Shown here piece after piece: positions 1 to 8,793 of a stretch of 64,000 nucleotides of DNA (within the stretch, counting starts at the first letter, position 1; each line of letters begins with the position of its first letter). This stretch comes from Nostoc sp. CHAB 5836 (GTDB lineage Bacteria; Cyanobacteriota; Cyanobacteriia; Cyanobacteriales; Nostocaceae), in contig NZ_JAIVFV010000009.1 in NCBI RefSeq assembly GCF_020829445.1, forward strand, positions 1 to 64,000, given 5' to 3'. Position numbers and translations under genes: made by a program. The notes under the pieces are model-generated. The model saw only the letters and a list, made by a program, of their open reading frames with translations, searched no databases and was not told where the DNA came from.

Positions 1-1
1 C

Positions 2-24
2 TTTTTTCGTTCTGCACGAAAAAA
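2..24. terminator. A/T-flanked hairpin at window edge
   Basis: Nine-base arms (2-10 and 16-24) form a hairpin that is T-rich on one side and A-rich on the other, so it could end transcription in either direction. The gene it would serve lies outside the window. Confidence 0.3.
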
Positions 25-499
25 TTATTGCTCGTAGATACTTGATTATCATTTCTAAAAAAAATGTTCGGATATTACCCCAAAAAACTGCCACGAGGCT
101 ATGAAAGTAAATATGATCTTGGCTTCAATATTAATCCTGAATTATCTGTATTAAATAAGTCTTATTGCTGAGAAGAGAAATTAGCGATCGCACTTTTTTT
201 GAGTCGCCTAACTTGCATCGCATTGCTCCCCGTATAATTAATTTGACTACTAAGTAGATACTGGCAATAGTCTAATTTAGTAAACTTCATATTCAAAAGT
301 ATTTGTTACAGTAGCCTGAGCCGCAGCCCAAAACTTTGGCGTAAAAACGGACACTTTACATTTGTACTCTAGTTCATTTTATGTGCATTTCTATAGTACG
401 AAAGTACTATTTATTGGCGATCGCCCTGTGCTAGTGGCGTCGTTATTCAATACATCCGCACTAAAATTTAGCGATCGCCTGTGCCAGTTGCGTAAGTCC
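25..499. other. no recognisable gene
   Basis: AT-rich sequence with scattered GCGATCGC-type sites and no convincing coding region. A 35-codon open stretch at 64-171 is not recognisable. I see no structured repeat apart from the hairpin at the edge. Confidence 0.4.
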
Positions 500-649
500 T
501 GTCAGAGTGTAATTGATGACTCTGGTATTCAGATGCAGCAACGGTTAGTTGTCTTGATGACTTGCAACACTACTGAAAGATTAGATCCAGCCATGTTACG
601 TAAGGGCAGAGTGGATTTAACATATGAGTTTACGCAACTATTTGTATGA
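500..649 (+). pseudogene. AAA ATPase (BCS1-like) C-terminal fragment
   Basis: The last 45 or so residues of a short open frame read like the second-region-of-homology end of a BCS1-type AAA ATPase: a core of the form LVVLMTCNTTERLDPAMLRK followed by GRVDL. In intact family members this segment carries the sensor-1 Asn and the arginine fingers of the ring ATPase. Nothing upstream encodes the Walker A or Walker B part, and the frame stops just after the motif, so this is a remnant of a larger gene. The 5' part of the open frame (362-499) looks like random translation of repeat DNA. The fragment converges on the response regulator gene at 778-1647. Confidence 0.6.
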
Positions 650-716
650 TGTAAACTACACTACTCGCCAGTCCCCATCTCAGCCGTAGCCTAATTGAAA
701 ATTGCTGTATTTCTCC

Positions 717-765
717 CAGGGCTATTTCATTCTGAGGCGGGCTAGATGAGAATTAAATAGCCCTG
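717..765. repeat. 49-bp hairpin repeat, terminator-like
   Basis: The arms CAGGGCTATTTCATTCT and ATGAGAATTAAATAGCCCTG fold over a short GC-rich loop. It sits between the convergent ATPase remnant and the response regulator gene, where a bidirectional terminator is expected. The same hairpin recurs at 23976-24144, where it is split by a 120-bp insertion, so it is a dispersed repeat rather than a private terminator. Confidence 0.6.
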
Positions 766-777
766 GTATTTCTCCTT

Positions 778-1647
778 TTACCAGAGTTGAACCTGTTTTT
801 GCGATCCAAGCTGATGCTCTTTACGCCAAGCTTGGGGAGGTAAACCGTGATGTTGGCGAAACTGGCGGGAGAAATGAGACACATCCTGATAGCCCAATGC
901 TTTCGCTATCTTCTCGATTGTCTGATCATTATTTTGGAGTAAAAAACGCGCTCCCGCCATTCGGCGTTTCACAATCCAGCAATTGACCGTCTCTCCTGTC
1001 TGCTTTGCTACTCGGTTAGTTAAGTAAGCAGGTGAGTAACCAACAGCAACAGCCACATCACACAAAGTAATTCCTTGATGATAATGGGCTTCGATAAAGT
1101 CGAACACTTCTTTTAATTGGGGAATACAGGGAAAGATTGATTTACAAGGAATGTTGGCTTCTCTATCAGAGGCTACAGCAACACCTCCAGCGATCGCTGT
1201 AGTATTATCTGCAAATACTGATTTTGCAGCTTTCTCAAATTGAATAGAACACCAGTATTGGAGATTAGCTTGCTTTTGTAATCGAATCGCGATCGCTCTG
1301 AGCAATTCGTCTAGTGTAGAGGGTTTGGTAAGATAGTCGTCTGCTCCTAATTCCATAGCTTTGCGAACATCTGCTTTGGTACTACTACCAGTCAGAAAAA
1401 TGAAGGGAATAATTGCTGTAACAGGATCTTGGCGTAGCATCGTTAAAACGCTATAACCGTCCATATCGGGCATCGTGATATCGCAAATCACTAAGTCGGG
1501 TGTATACTCTTGTGCTTGTTGGATACCAACACGACCATTGTCAGCACCTATAATATCAAAACCTTTAGCCTCAAGACCCTTTAAATAAAGATTACGGGTA
1601 ATGGTATCGTCTTCAATCACAAGAATTTTCTTTGACGATTCAGACAT
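778..1647 (-). CDS. AraC-type response regulator of scytonemin locus
   Basis: A 289-residue two-component output protein. An N-terminal receiver domain (about residues 7-125) has the acidic pocket E12-D13-D14, phospho-acceptor D56, T86 and K108. A linker follows, then a C-terminal AraC/XylS double helix-turn-helix (about 180-280; motif IEKIAKALGYQDVSHFSRQF). The gene lies 171 bp downstream of the PAS kinase on the same strand and diverges from scyA. This is the arrangement of the Nostoc punctiforme pair NpF1277/NpF1278, whose response regulator is, as I recall, required for scytonemin production. It probably activates the sunscreen genes under UV-A. The 44-bp repeats upstream of scyA and trpE are candidate binding sites; that link is inference. 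Confidence 0.9.
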   Translation of the reverse strand: MSESSKKILVIEDDTITRNLYLKGLEAKGFDIIGADNGRVGIQQAQEYTPDLVICDITMPDMDGYSVLTMLRQDPVTAIIPFIFLTGSSTKADVRKAMELGADDYLTKPSTLDELLRAIAIRLQKQANLQYWCSIQFEKAAKSVFADNTTAIAGGVAVASDREANIPCKSIFPCIPQLKEVFDFIEAHYHQGITLCDVAVAVGYSPAYLTNRVAKQTGETVNCWIVKRRMAGARFLLQNNDQTIEKIAKALGYQDVSHFSRQFRQHHGLPPQAWRKEHQLGSQKQVQLW

Positions 1648-1818
1648 AATTTTCTACTACCATAAATGTTTTGCAAAAGCTGATTATCAAACATCGCGCT
1701 TCGCGCACTACGCAAATAATTTAAAAAATCAAAGCGGACTGCTATATGAGATTAATTAACTCCTTCCGAGAGTTATGATTGTTAAGTCGTTAATTAAGAA
1801 CTATCGGGATTTCAACAC

Positions 1819-3804
1819 TCATAACTCGGAACCGCTAAACTCTGATTTGATTAATGGCAGAATCACAGTAAACGTAGTGCCTACGCCAACTTTACTTTCT
1901 ACAGAAACTTGGCCATGATGTAAATCTACAAGGGTTTTAAGAATCGATAGTCCTAGTCCAGTTCCAGGTATATGATCAATATTACTACCACGGTAAAATG
2001 GCTCAAATATTCGTTGTTGATCTACTAATGAAATACCGATCCCCTGATCTTGAACTTGGAAAATTACTTGCTCGTTTTGGAAATATAGTTTCAAATCAAT
2101 TGCCCTGTTTTCAGGAGAATACTTGATCGCATTGTCGAGCAAATTTTTCAAAATAGGCTCTAACAATTTTTTATCGATACAGGCTATAAGAGACTTATCT
2201 TGACTGACAAAATTGATTGGGTTTTGACTGACGCTCATCAGCATTTGTGCAACTAAATCATGACAAAATTGAACTAACTCCAGTGGCTTGGGAGCAAAGT
2301 TTATTTTTGCTGCTTCTGCTTTAGAGAAGAACAAAATATCATCCAACATCTGGCTAAGTTCTTCGGTAGCCTTTTGAATGTGATCTAGTAATGGTTGGAT
2401 TTTTTTCTGGGTACGTTTGTCTACTTCTTCCTTAAGTAAACTATTAGAAAATGAAACAATATTCAGCGGAGTTCGGAATTGATGGCAAACCATAGAAAGA
2501 AAACGCGCTCTAAGTTCGCTAAGTTGTTTTGCTTGTTCTAAAGCTTGGTTAAGACCTAATTCTGCGTATTTGTAATCGGTAATATCGATACCTGCAATCA
2601 GTTCGACTGGGTTTCCTCCAAAATCCAACCCTCCATCAAACTTGGCAACCGCACAGGCTAGCCAGCGCTCTGTGCCGTTTTTTGTTAGAATACTCATCTC
2701 CTGGTATTCAAAGTTAGCTGGTTCATCCTGCTTACGTATCTGCCTACGTTTTTTGCTTTTAATCAGTCGGCGAAGATCAAAACCTTTTAGCAGTTCTTCT
2801 TTTGTGTAGCCAGTGAGTTGCTCTACTGCTGGATTTACGTAGCAAAGTCGCGTCCCTTGAATCAGAAAAGTGCTGGTATCTGTCGTTTCTGCCAAAGTCC
2901 GAAATCTAGATGCGTTCAGGCGTAATGCTTCTTCAGTCTGTTTTGATTCAGTAATGTCCCAAATACTCCACACTCTCCCAATAATTTTGCCTTCAAGCAT
3001 CTGAGGTTTAGAGTAGTGTGCAAAAACTCTCCCATCTTTCAATTCTAAAATGTCGTAGCTCTCGAAATCAGATTGGCTAGATACTTCCCAAATCAGCCGA
3101 TTAAAGGCTTGTGGATCTTGGAGTTGATTTTCAAAAAAGGCTTTGCAGCGAGGACATTTCTTAGATAGCATTAGTGACTCTGGGATCTGCCACATATCAA
3201 CAAATTTCTGATTCAAGCTCAGAATATCTCCCTCAAAGTTGACTGCAACGATACCAATGGCAGTAGATTCAAGAGTAGAGCGAACTAAAGAAAGAGATTT
3301 TTCTAGTTCTACTTCTTTGGCCTTCAGTTGAGAAAATTCCTGTTGCAAATTGTCTTTGGCATCCCTTAATTCATCAGTCCACTTTTGCACACTCAGTTCG
3401 ACTATTTCATCAGTTTTTTCACGAGCAAAGGCACAACCAAATTCAAGATCTTGCTGTTTTACATAACTCATGGATATTTCTACCAGAAATATCCGACCTG
3501 CTTTTGTCCGGTAGCGAGATTTAAAGGTAAGGGAACCCTGTGATCTAATATCTGACCAATTGTGCAGAGAAAAATCTACGTCTATATCATGCAGCCTCAT
3601 AGAAAGTAATTGCTCACGGGAATACTCAGTCATCAGGCAAGTGGCATCGTTAACGTAAAGAAACTGCCCGTTTACTCCTAAACAGAAGGCAGCATCTACA
3701 GCATGATTTATTAGGAAGTGAGCAAACTTCATCTCTACTTCTGGTTGTAGCCCCCATTGATTGTTTGATCTAGCTAATGTATATTCTCCAGAATTCATAT
3801 TCAT
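1819..3804 (-). CDS. PAS-domain sensor histidine kinase of scytonemin locus
   Basis: A 661-residue, apparently soluble kinase with no transmembrane segment. Three PAS-like domains (about residues 24-130, 170-292 and 297-418) are separated by a coiled coil near 135-172. HisKA (about 430-495) carries the phospho-acceptor H441 in MVCHQFRTPL, and HATPase_c (about 540-655) has the N box NLLDNAIKYSP and G boxes DQGIGI and GTGLGLSI. The second PAS contains a CPRC pair (KKCPRCKAF), unusual for PAS and possibly redox or metal responsive. It is the likely partner of the AraC-type regulator downstream and corresponds by position to N. punctiforme NpF1277. The stimulus is presumably UV-A or photo-oxidative stress; no chromophore-binding signature is obvious. 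Confidence 0.9.
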   Translation of the reverse strand: MNMNSGEYTLARSNNQWGLQPEVEMKFAHFLINHAVDAAFCLGVNGQFLYVNDATCLMTEYSREQLLSMRLHDIDVDFSLHNWSDIRSQGSLTFKSRYRTKAGRIFLVEISMSYVKQQDLEFGCAFAREKTDEIVELSVQKWTDELRDAKDNLQQEFSQLKAKEVELEKSLSLVRSTLESTAIGIVAVNFEGDILSLNQKFVDMWQIPESLMLSKKCPRCKAFFENQLQDPQAFNRLIWEVSSQSDFESYDILELKDGRVFAHYSKPQMLEGKIIGRVWSIWDITESKQTEEALRLNASRFRTLAETTDTSTFLIQGTRLCYVNPAVEQLTGYTKEELLKGFDLRRLIKSKKRRQIRKQDEPANFEYQEMSILTKNGTERWLACAVAKFDGGLDFGGNPVELIAGIDITDYKYAELGLNQALEQAKQLSELRARFLSMVCHQFRTPLNIVSFSNSLLKEEVDKRTQKKIQPLLDHIQKATEELSQMLDDILFFSKAEAAKINFAPKPLELVQFCHDLVAQMLMSVSQNPINFVSQDKSLIACIDKKLLEPILKNLLDNAIKYSPENRAIDLKLYFQNEQVIFQVQDQGIGISLVDQQRIFEPFYRGSNIDHIPGTGLGLSILKTLVDLHHGQVSVESKVGVGTTFTVILPLIKSEFSGSEL

Positions 3805-4559
3805 ACTTCTTCCTGGTAATCAATCATCACCATAGTTATTAATAAGTTAATAGTCATAACTTACTAAAATATTTGGTGCATTATGAGACTATTAAAAAAT
3901 ATTACTACTAGTGTTTACAAAACTTATCATACCAATAAATAGTAAAAAATTAAACTAAACTTTCTTAAAAAAACTAAAAGTCTTAATTTTTTGATTGGCT
4001 TCAACAGCTTTTTATGAAAATACAAAATTTAGACAAATCAAATCTAGATTAGTCAATCAAGATTCTTCGATAAGAGTTGGAAACTCTTAATTTATAACTA
4101 AAAAAGATATTTGAAATTTAAACTAGCTCTGCACCAGAGCTAACTAATAGTTCACCAACCTAAAATTGCTTGGTTTCGGCCACCAAAGACTTTAGCAAAC
4201 TACTTGTGTAGAGTCGTTTGATTTTCAACATAAATGAATTTCCAGTGCTGGGCTGGGCTTAGATGAACAAATTTTACTCATTAACTTATTTTCTTAATAT
4301 ATCTTAACTTACTCTCTCAGGAATTTAACTATAGAAGAATATGCTTAGTCATCTGTCGCTAGAAATACATTTGTATTACAAGGACGACGGGATGGTTACG
4401 TGCAATGTTATTATTTGTTGTCTGTTTCAATACAGACTTTCCCGTATTTACGTAATTGTGTGGGAAATATGCATCAAAAATAACAACTTTTATCAAGAAA
4501 TGACATACTTAGCGCACTTAGTCATCTCTCAAAGGAAATATCAAGAGTTATGAATTTAT

Positions 4560-4614
4560 GTCTTTATCGTCACAATTAATTGACTCAAAGAGTTTTTGGT
4601 GACAAGATAAAGAC
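4560..4614. repeat. imperfect inverted repeat upstream of scyA
   Basis: The arms GTCTTTATCGTCAC (4560-4573) and GTGACAAGATAAAGAC (4599-4614) pair with a 2-base bulge over a 25-base spacer. There is no T tract, so it is not an obvious terminator. It could be a regulatory dyad or an RNA stem in a long leader. Confidence 0.45.
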
Positions 4615-4734
4615 CGCCAAACTGTTGCATTTCAGATGATGCTCTAGTATATAGTGCCTAAAAAGTTGGTTTTTAGGGTTTCGCGGTTCTAGCAAGTGGT
4701 GTGGGTTAGGGTAGCTTAAGAAGCTAGCTCTAAA

Positions 4735-4778
4735 AGCAAAAGAATTGACAACCAGATCAAAAGATTTTCTATTGTAAA
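4735..4778 (+). promoter_or_regulatory. 44-bp operator-like repeat, copy 1
   Basis: The most diverged upstream copy of AGCRAAARAATTGACA followed by CAAAAGATTTT and ATTGYA. It matches copies 2 and 3 over the whole 44 bp. It starts 125 bp before copy 2. Confidence 0.65.
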
Positions 4779-4859
4779 TTTGGTGATGTGTCTTGTTAGC
4801 GATCGCAAAATCTCAATCTTTCAAAATAATTAAGTTATAAATGTCACAATCACCAGAAA

Positions 4860-4903
4860 AGCGAAAGAATTGACACCCTCATCAAAAGATTTTTCATTGC
4901 AAA
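4860..4903 (+). promoter_or_regulatory. 44-bp operator-like repeat, copy 2
   Basis: Reads AGCGAAAGAATTGACACC, then CTCATCAAAAGATTTTTC, then ATTGCAAA. It differs from copy 3 at only five positions. Copy 3 starts 251 bp downstream; the spacings 125 and 251 bp are close to 12 and 24 helical turns, which would put all three on one face of the DNA. Confidence 0.7.
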
Positions 4904-5060
4904 TTAGCTTTTCATTATCACAGCCATCACAAATTAAGAACCTTTTGAGGCGGTTTTGTAACCATATCAGTGCTATTAAAGTTACTTATATTAAGTATTG
5001 TAAAGTTTATGAGATCTGCTTGAGTTAAGCGTAGTTCAAGGTTTATCTACTCTTAAATGA

Positions 5061-5088
5061 TTTAGTTTTTTCCCACCAACCTACTTAG
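5061..5088. repeat. degraded MITE end (family 1)
   Basis: The run TTTTTTCCCACCAACCTACT matches the outer end of the family-1 elements described at 62379-62509. No partner end is visible, so this is a solo remnant. Confidence 0.45.
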
Positions 5089-5110
5089 GTACTGTAGTCA
5101 TCACAGTAGA

Positions 5111-5154
5111 AGCGAAAAAATTGACACCCTCAGCAAAAGATTTTTGATTGCACA
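5111..5154 (+). promoter_or_regulatory. 44-bp operator-like repeat, copy 3
   Basis: Reads AGCGAAAAAATTGACACC, then CTCAGCAAAAGATTTTTG, then ATTGCACA. It is the copy nearest scyA, about 240 bp from the start codon. The TTGACA inside resembles a -35 box, but no -10 sequence follows at 16-18 bp in any copy, so an activator-binding site fits better than a core promoter. Confidence 0.7.
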
Positions 5155-5395
5155 AGGTTTTCATCCCCTTTATTCTGGTAACAAGAAGCAAAGTATTAAT
5201 TGCTGTATGCTTTTCAAAAATTTTTGGTAGTGCTATCACAACCATCAATCAGCAGCAATTAACCGTTTGTGCAATCGACCAAGCTAGGTCATAGCTGTAA
5301 AAGCAACAGAGTTGTTTATCTTAAATAAATATTGCTACTGCTGTGATTGTAAACTAAAAAACCTTCCTGTAACTTTATGTAATTTAGTGAAACTA

Positions 5396-7282
5396 ATGAG
5401 TCAAAACTATACTGGTTCAAACTCTCCTCTGATCACCACTGAGCCATACAAAGAATTTCCAGCAAACAGATATGTAGAATCTGTGTCTGACACTTCCCGT
5501 CAGCTTGACGAATCGAAGAATAATCGGGGAATTGAGCCTTTTTTAAACCACGAAATCGCGCCAACGCTATCGGTTGCCGATGCGATCGCTCAAATGTTGG
5601 AAAATTTGGGAGTAAGCTATGCTTTTGGTGTCGCAGGTGGTGCGATGGCAAGCCTTTGGGGGGCGCTGTCCAATAGCAGCATAGAAGTGTTGAACTTCCG
5701 CCATGAAGCCGGAGCAGCATTTGCAGCGACTGAGGCATACTTTGCAAATAATCGCCCCACTGTAGTTTTTACCACAGCCGGGCCGGGAATCACCAACGCC
5801 CTCACCGGATTATTTGCGGCTCGTGGTGAAGGTGCAAAGGTAATTTTGCTGTCGGCTTGCACCTCAGCACCACAGCGTGGACGTTGGGCTATTCAAGAAA
5901 CCAGCACTTACACCTTGCCCAGTGGGGGAATTTTTACCCCAGGAGCGCTATTTAACTACGCAATCACCATTGAATCTGCGGCTCAACTCCCGCAGATTTT
6001 TCGGAAACTGGCTTTAGCTTTGGCGCAACCAGGCGGATTTGTTGCCCATTTGAGCATTCCCACTGCTGTGCAGACAAGTTTAGTTGAGGATATAGCCTTA
6101 CCCCAACTAGATATTTCTCCGTTTCCGATGACTCCTTCCAAAGAAGCGATCGCTAAATCTGTAGAATTATTATCATCCGGCCCCTTTGCCATCTGGGTTG
6201 GTTTTGGTGCGCGTGATGCAGCAGCCGAAATTTGCCAACTCGCTGAAAAAACCGGAGCAGCCGTTATATGTTCACCGCGTGGAAAAGGCATCTTTCCCGA
6301 AGATCATCCCCAATTTGTGGGTGTCACAGGCTTAGGCGGTCATGCTTCCGTCTTAACTTATATGGAAGAACAGCCTCCACTACGCACACTTGTATTAGGA
6401 ACCCGCCTTGGTGAACCGACTTCTTTCTGGAGTTCGGCGCTAGTTCCAAAAGGAGGCTTCGTCCATGTAGATATTGACCCAGAAGTACCAGGGGTGGCGT
6501 ATCCACACATTGAAACTTTTGCGGTTCGGTCTGATATCAAAGCTTTTGTGGAAGAGTTGTTGCAGCAATTACCAGATGTTCCTCATTCCACAACTTTGTT
6601 GCTACCTCGTCCAGAACACAAAGCAATTGAACCTGCACCAGACATAGATTATCCAGTGCGGCCAGAAGTATTGATGGCAGCAATTCAAAAGATTATTGTT
6701 GAAGGTAGCGATGCCATAGTCATGGCAGAGTGCGGTAACTCCTTTACCTGGTCAACGCATTTACTGCAATTTGCCCAAGCCAATCGTTACCGAGTCAGCA
6801 CCGGAGTCGGAGCAATGGGTCACGCCGTCACCGGAGTGTTAGGTGCAGCACTGGCGAACAATAGTAAGGCTGTAGGGATTGTTGGCGATGGGGCGATGCT
6901 GATGAATAACGAAATCAGCACAGCCGTGAAATACAAAATTCCCGCCATCTGGATTGTACTCAACGACGCTCGTTACAATATGTGCCATCAAGGCATGAAA
7001 ATATTGGGATTAAAGGGTGCAGACGCAACACTTCCACCGACAAACTTCGCCATGATTGCTCGTGGGATGGGAGCAGAAGCGATCGTAGTCGTTAGAGAGT
7101 CGGATATTGAAGCAGCATTAGAACAGGCGATCGCATCAACTGCTCCCTTTTTAATTGACGTCGTGATTGACGCTGATCGACCAGCCCCTTCTGGTGGACG
7201 TAATAAGAGTTTGGCAGCACAAGGAGTTAAATCAACTGCCGCAAAAGGTGCAGCCAAGCAAGTTTCATTTCCAATGGTTTAA
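5396..7282 (+). CDS. scyA: ScyA, ThDP-dependent acyloin synthase of scytonemin
   Basis: A 628-residue thiamine-diphosphate enzyme of the acetolactate-synthase fold. In established scytonemin biochemistry ScyA condenses indole-3-pyruvate with p-hydroxyphenylpyruvate to a beta-ketoacid. Visible features are the cofactor-activating Glu in FRHEAGAAFAATEAYF (E104), the middle domain, and the ThDP/Mg motif GDGAML (497-502) ending at N523. About 50 residues precede the first ThDP domain, unlike ordinary AHAS. I take the ATG at 5396 (MSQNYTGSNSP) rather than an in-frame TTG at 5312 that would add an unlikely Cys-rich leader. It is the first gene of the biosynthetic block, followed after 424 bp by scyB, and lies just downstream of three operator-like repeats. 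Confidence 0.95.
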   Translation: MSQNYTGSNSPLITTEPYKEFPANRYVESVSDTSRQLDESKNNRGIEPFLNHEIAPTLSVADAIAQMLENLGVSYAFGVAGGAMASLWGALSNSSIEVLNFRHEAGAAFAATEAYFANNRPTVVFTTAGPGITNALTGLFAARGEGAKVILLSACTSAPQRGRWAIQETSTYTLPSGGIFTPGALFNYAITIESAAQLPQIFRKLALALAQPGGFVAHLSIPTAVQTSLVEDIALPQLDISPFPMTPSKEAIAKSVELLSSGPFAIWVGFGARDAAAEICQLAEKTGAAVICSPRGKGIFPEDHPQFVGVTGLGGHASVLTYMEEQPPLRTLVLGTRLGEPTSFWSSALVPKGGFVHVDIDPEVPGVAYPHIETFAVRSDIKAFVEELLQQLPDVPHSTTLLLPRPEHKAIEPAPDIDYPVRPEVLMAAIQKIIVEGSDAIVMAECGNSFTWSTHLLQFAQANRYRVSTGVGAMGHAVTGVLGAALANNSKAVGIVGDGAMLMNNEISTAVKYKIPAIWIVLNDARYNMCHQGMKILGLKGADATLPPTNFAMIARGMGAEAIVVVRESDIEAALEQAIASTAPFLIDVVIDADRPAPSGGRNKSLAAQGVKSTAAKGAAKQVSFPMV

Positions 7283-7706
7283 CTTTAAAATCTGGGAATC
7301 GAATCAGATTCTTATACAGACCACTCTCTTCCCCCTCGAAGATTTTTTGAACGAACCACATTCGCGCAGCGTCTCGTAAGAGTTGGAAGCAAAGCAACAG
7401 ACAAGTAATTTTACGGCGGTAAGCGAGTAAAACACCCGAGCATCCCAATTCTTGAAAAATTCCCCGTACAGATGCAAAAACCCTTTACAACCCTCTTAAC
7501 CTCTGCGCTCTTTGCGCCCTTTGCGGTTCGTTTCCTCACTCTTTTATTCCAGCCAACAACTACATTCACCAAACTGGAATTTCAAACGTTTTCTTTTCAA
7601 CTTCATCCAATCTTAATCTTCGAGAGCGCCTTTGTGTCTATATCTTTACAATTTGTAATGTTCATCACCTTCTCTAACCAATCCCAACCAATATCGAGAG
7701 ATCAAT
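7283..7706. other. scyA-scyB spacer with dispersed repeats
   Basis: The first half contains the palindromic GCGTCTCGTAAGAG-type repeat module. The second half holds the stock phrase around CTCTGCGCTCTTTGCGCCC, common in cyanobacterial intergenic DNA. An open frame at 7472-7720 is a translation of this repeat and is not called. I see no terminator with a T tract. Confidence 0.5.
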
Positions 7707-8768
7707 ATGCTGCTATTTGAAACTGTTAGAGAAATGGGTCATGAACAAGTTCTCTTCTGTCATGGTAAAAATCCCGAAATTAAGGCAATTATTGCCATCC
7801 ATGACACGACCTTGGGCCCAGCGATGGGAGCTACAAGACTCATGCCTTACGTCAACGAAGAAGCTGCTTTAAAAGACGCACTTCGTCTAAGCCGTGGGAT
7901 GACATATAAAGCAGCCTGTGCCAACATTCCGGCTGGTGGAGGTAAAGCAGTCATTATTGCTAATCCTGAAAATAAAACAGATGATCTGTTGAGAGCTTAC
8001 GGACGTTTTATTGATAGCCTCAATGGACGTTTTATTACCGGACAAGATGTTAATATTACTCCTGACGATGTGCGAACAATCAGTCAAGAAACTAAATATG
8101 TTGTTGGAGTATCAGAAAAATCTGGTGGCCCTGCTCCCATAACATCACTAGGAGTTTTTCTCGGAATTAAAGCTGCTGTTGAGTCTCGTTGGCAGAGCAA
8201 AAGACTTGATGGGATGAAAGTTGCAGTTCAAGGCTTAGGAAATGTAGGTAAAAATCTCTGTCGGCACTTACATGAGAATGATGTCAAGCTTTTTGTTAGT
8301 GATGTAGATCCAGAGAAAGCGGCAGAAGCAAAACGGCTTTTTGGCGCGACTATTGTAGAGCCAACCGAAATTTACTCACTTGATGTAGATATATTTTCTC
8401 CTTGCGCTTTAGGGGGAATTCTTAATAGTCATACAATTCCTTTCCTCCAAGCTAAGATTATTGCTGGTGCAGCTAATAATCAATTAGATAATGAGCCATT
8501 ACATAGTCAAATGCTTGCTAGAAAAGGGATTCTTTACAGCCCGGATTATGTAATTAATGCCGGAGGACTAATCAACGTTTACAACGAAATGATTGGTTAT
8601 GACGAAGAAAAAGCTTTTAAGCAAGTGCATAACATTTATGACACGCTATTAGCAATTTTTGATATTGCTAACCAGCAGGGAATTACTACTAACGATGCTG
8701 CCAAGCGATTAGCAGAAGACCGCATTCAGAGGGGTAAGCGAACCAAGATTGAGGCGCTCGCAGCTTAA
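7707..8768 (+). CDS. scyB: ScyB, leucine/phenylalanine-dehydrogenase-type tryptophan dehydrogenase
   Basis: A 353-residue member of the Glu/Leu/Phe/Val dehydrogenase family. Known ScyB oxidatively deaminates tryptophan to indole-3-pyruvate, one of the two substrates of ScyA. Substrate-binding K68 (MTYKAAC) and catalytic K80 (GGGKAVII) fall at the numbering usual for bacterial leucine dehydrogenases. The Rossmann motif GLGNVG begins at G176, and the length matches the family. scyC follows after 25 bp, with a plausible ribosome site AAGGAG between the genes. Confidence 0.95.
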   Translation: MLLFETVREMGHEQVLFCHGKNPEIKAIIAIHDTTLGPAMGATRLMPYVNEEAALKDALRLSRGMTYKAACANIPAGGGKAVIIANPENKTDDLLRAYGRFIDSLNGRFITGQDVNITPDDVRTISQETKYVVGVSEKSGGPAPITSLGVFLGIKAAVESRWQSKRLDGMKVAVQGLGNVGKNLCRHLHENDVKLFVSDVDPEKAAEAKRLFGATIVEPTEIYSLDVDIFSPCALGGILNSHTIPFLQAKIIAGAANNQLDNEPLHSQMLARKGILYSPDYVINAGGLINVYNEMIGYDEEKAFKQVHNIYDTLLAIFDIANQQGITTNDAAKRLAEDRIQRGKRTKIEALAA

Positions 8769-8793
8769 TTTTTATTATCTTAAGGAGTGAAAA

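Larger units (their letters stand above)
3805..5395. other. 1.6-kb divergent regulatory region, kinase/scyA
   Basis: AT-rich, without a convincing gene. It holds three copies of a 44-bp direct repeat (4735, 4860, 5111), an imperfect 14-bp inverted repeat at 4560-4614, and a degraded MITE end at 5061-5088. An open frame at 4341-4553 has no family resemblance and is not called. The length of this spacer and its ordered repeats point to a large control region for scyA, and perhaps also for the kinase gene on the other side. Confidence 0.6.

Noticed and set aside
4341-4553. 70-codon open frame between kinase and scyA
   Set aside because: No family resemblance, no convincing ribosome site, and composition is like the surrounding AT-rich spacer.
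5121-5150. TTGACA in the 44-bp repeat as an ordinary -35 promoter box
   Set aside because: No TATAAT-like sequence at 16-18 bp in any of the four copies.
7472-7720. Open frame overlapping the scyB start
   Set aside because: It translates a common cyanobacterial intergenic phrase (CTCTTTGCGCCCTTTGCGG); scyB has a clear family start at 7707.
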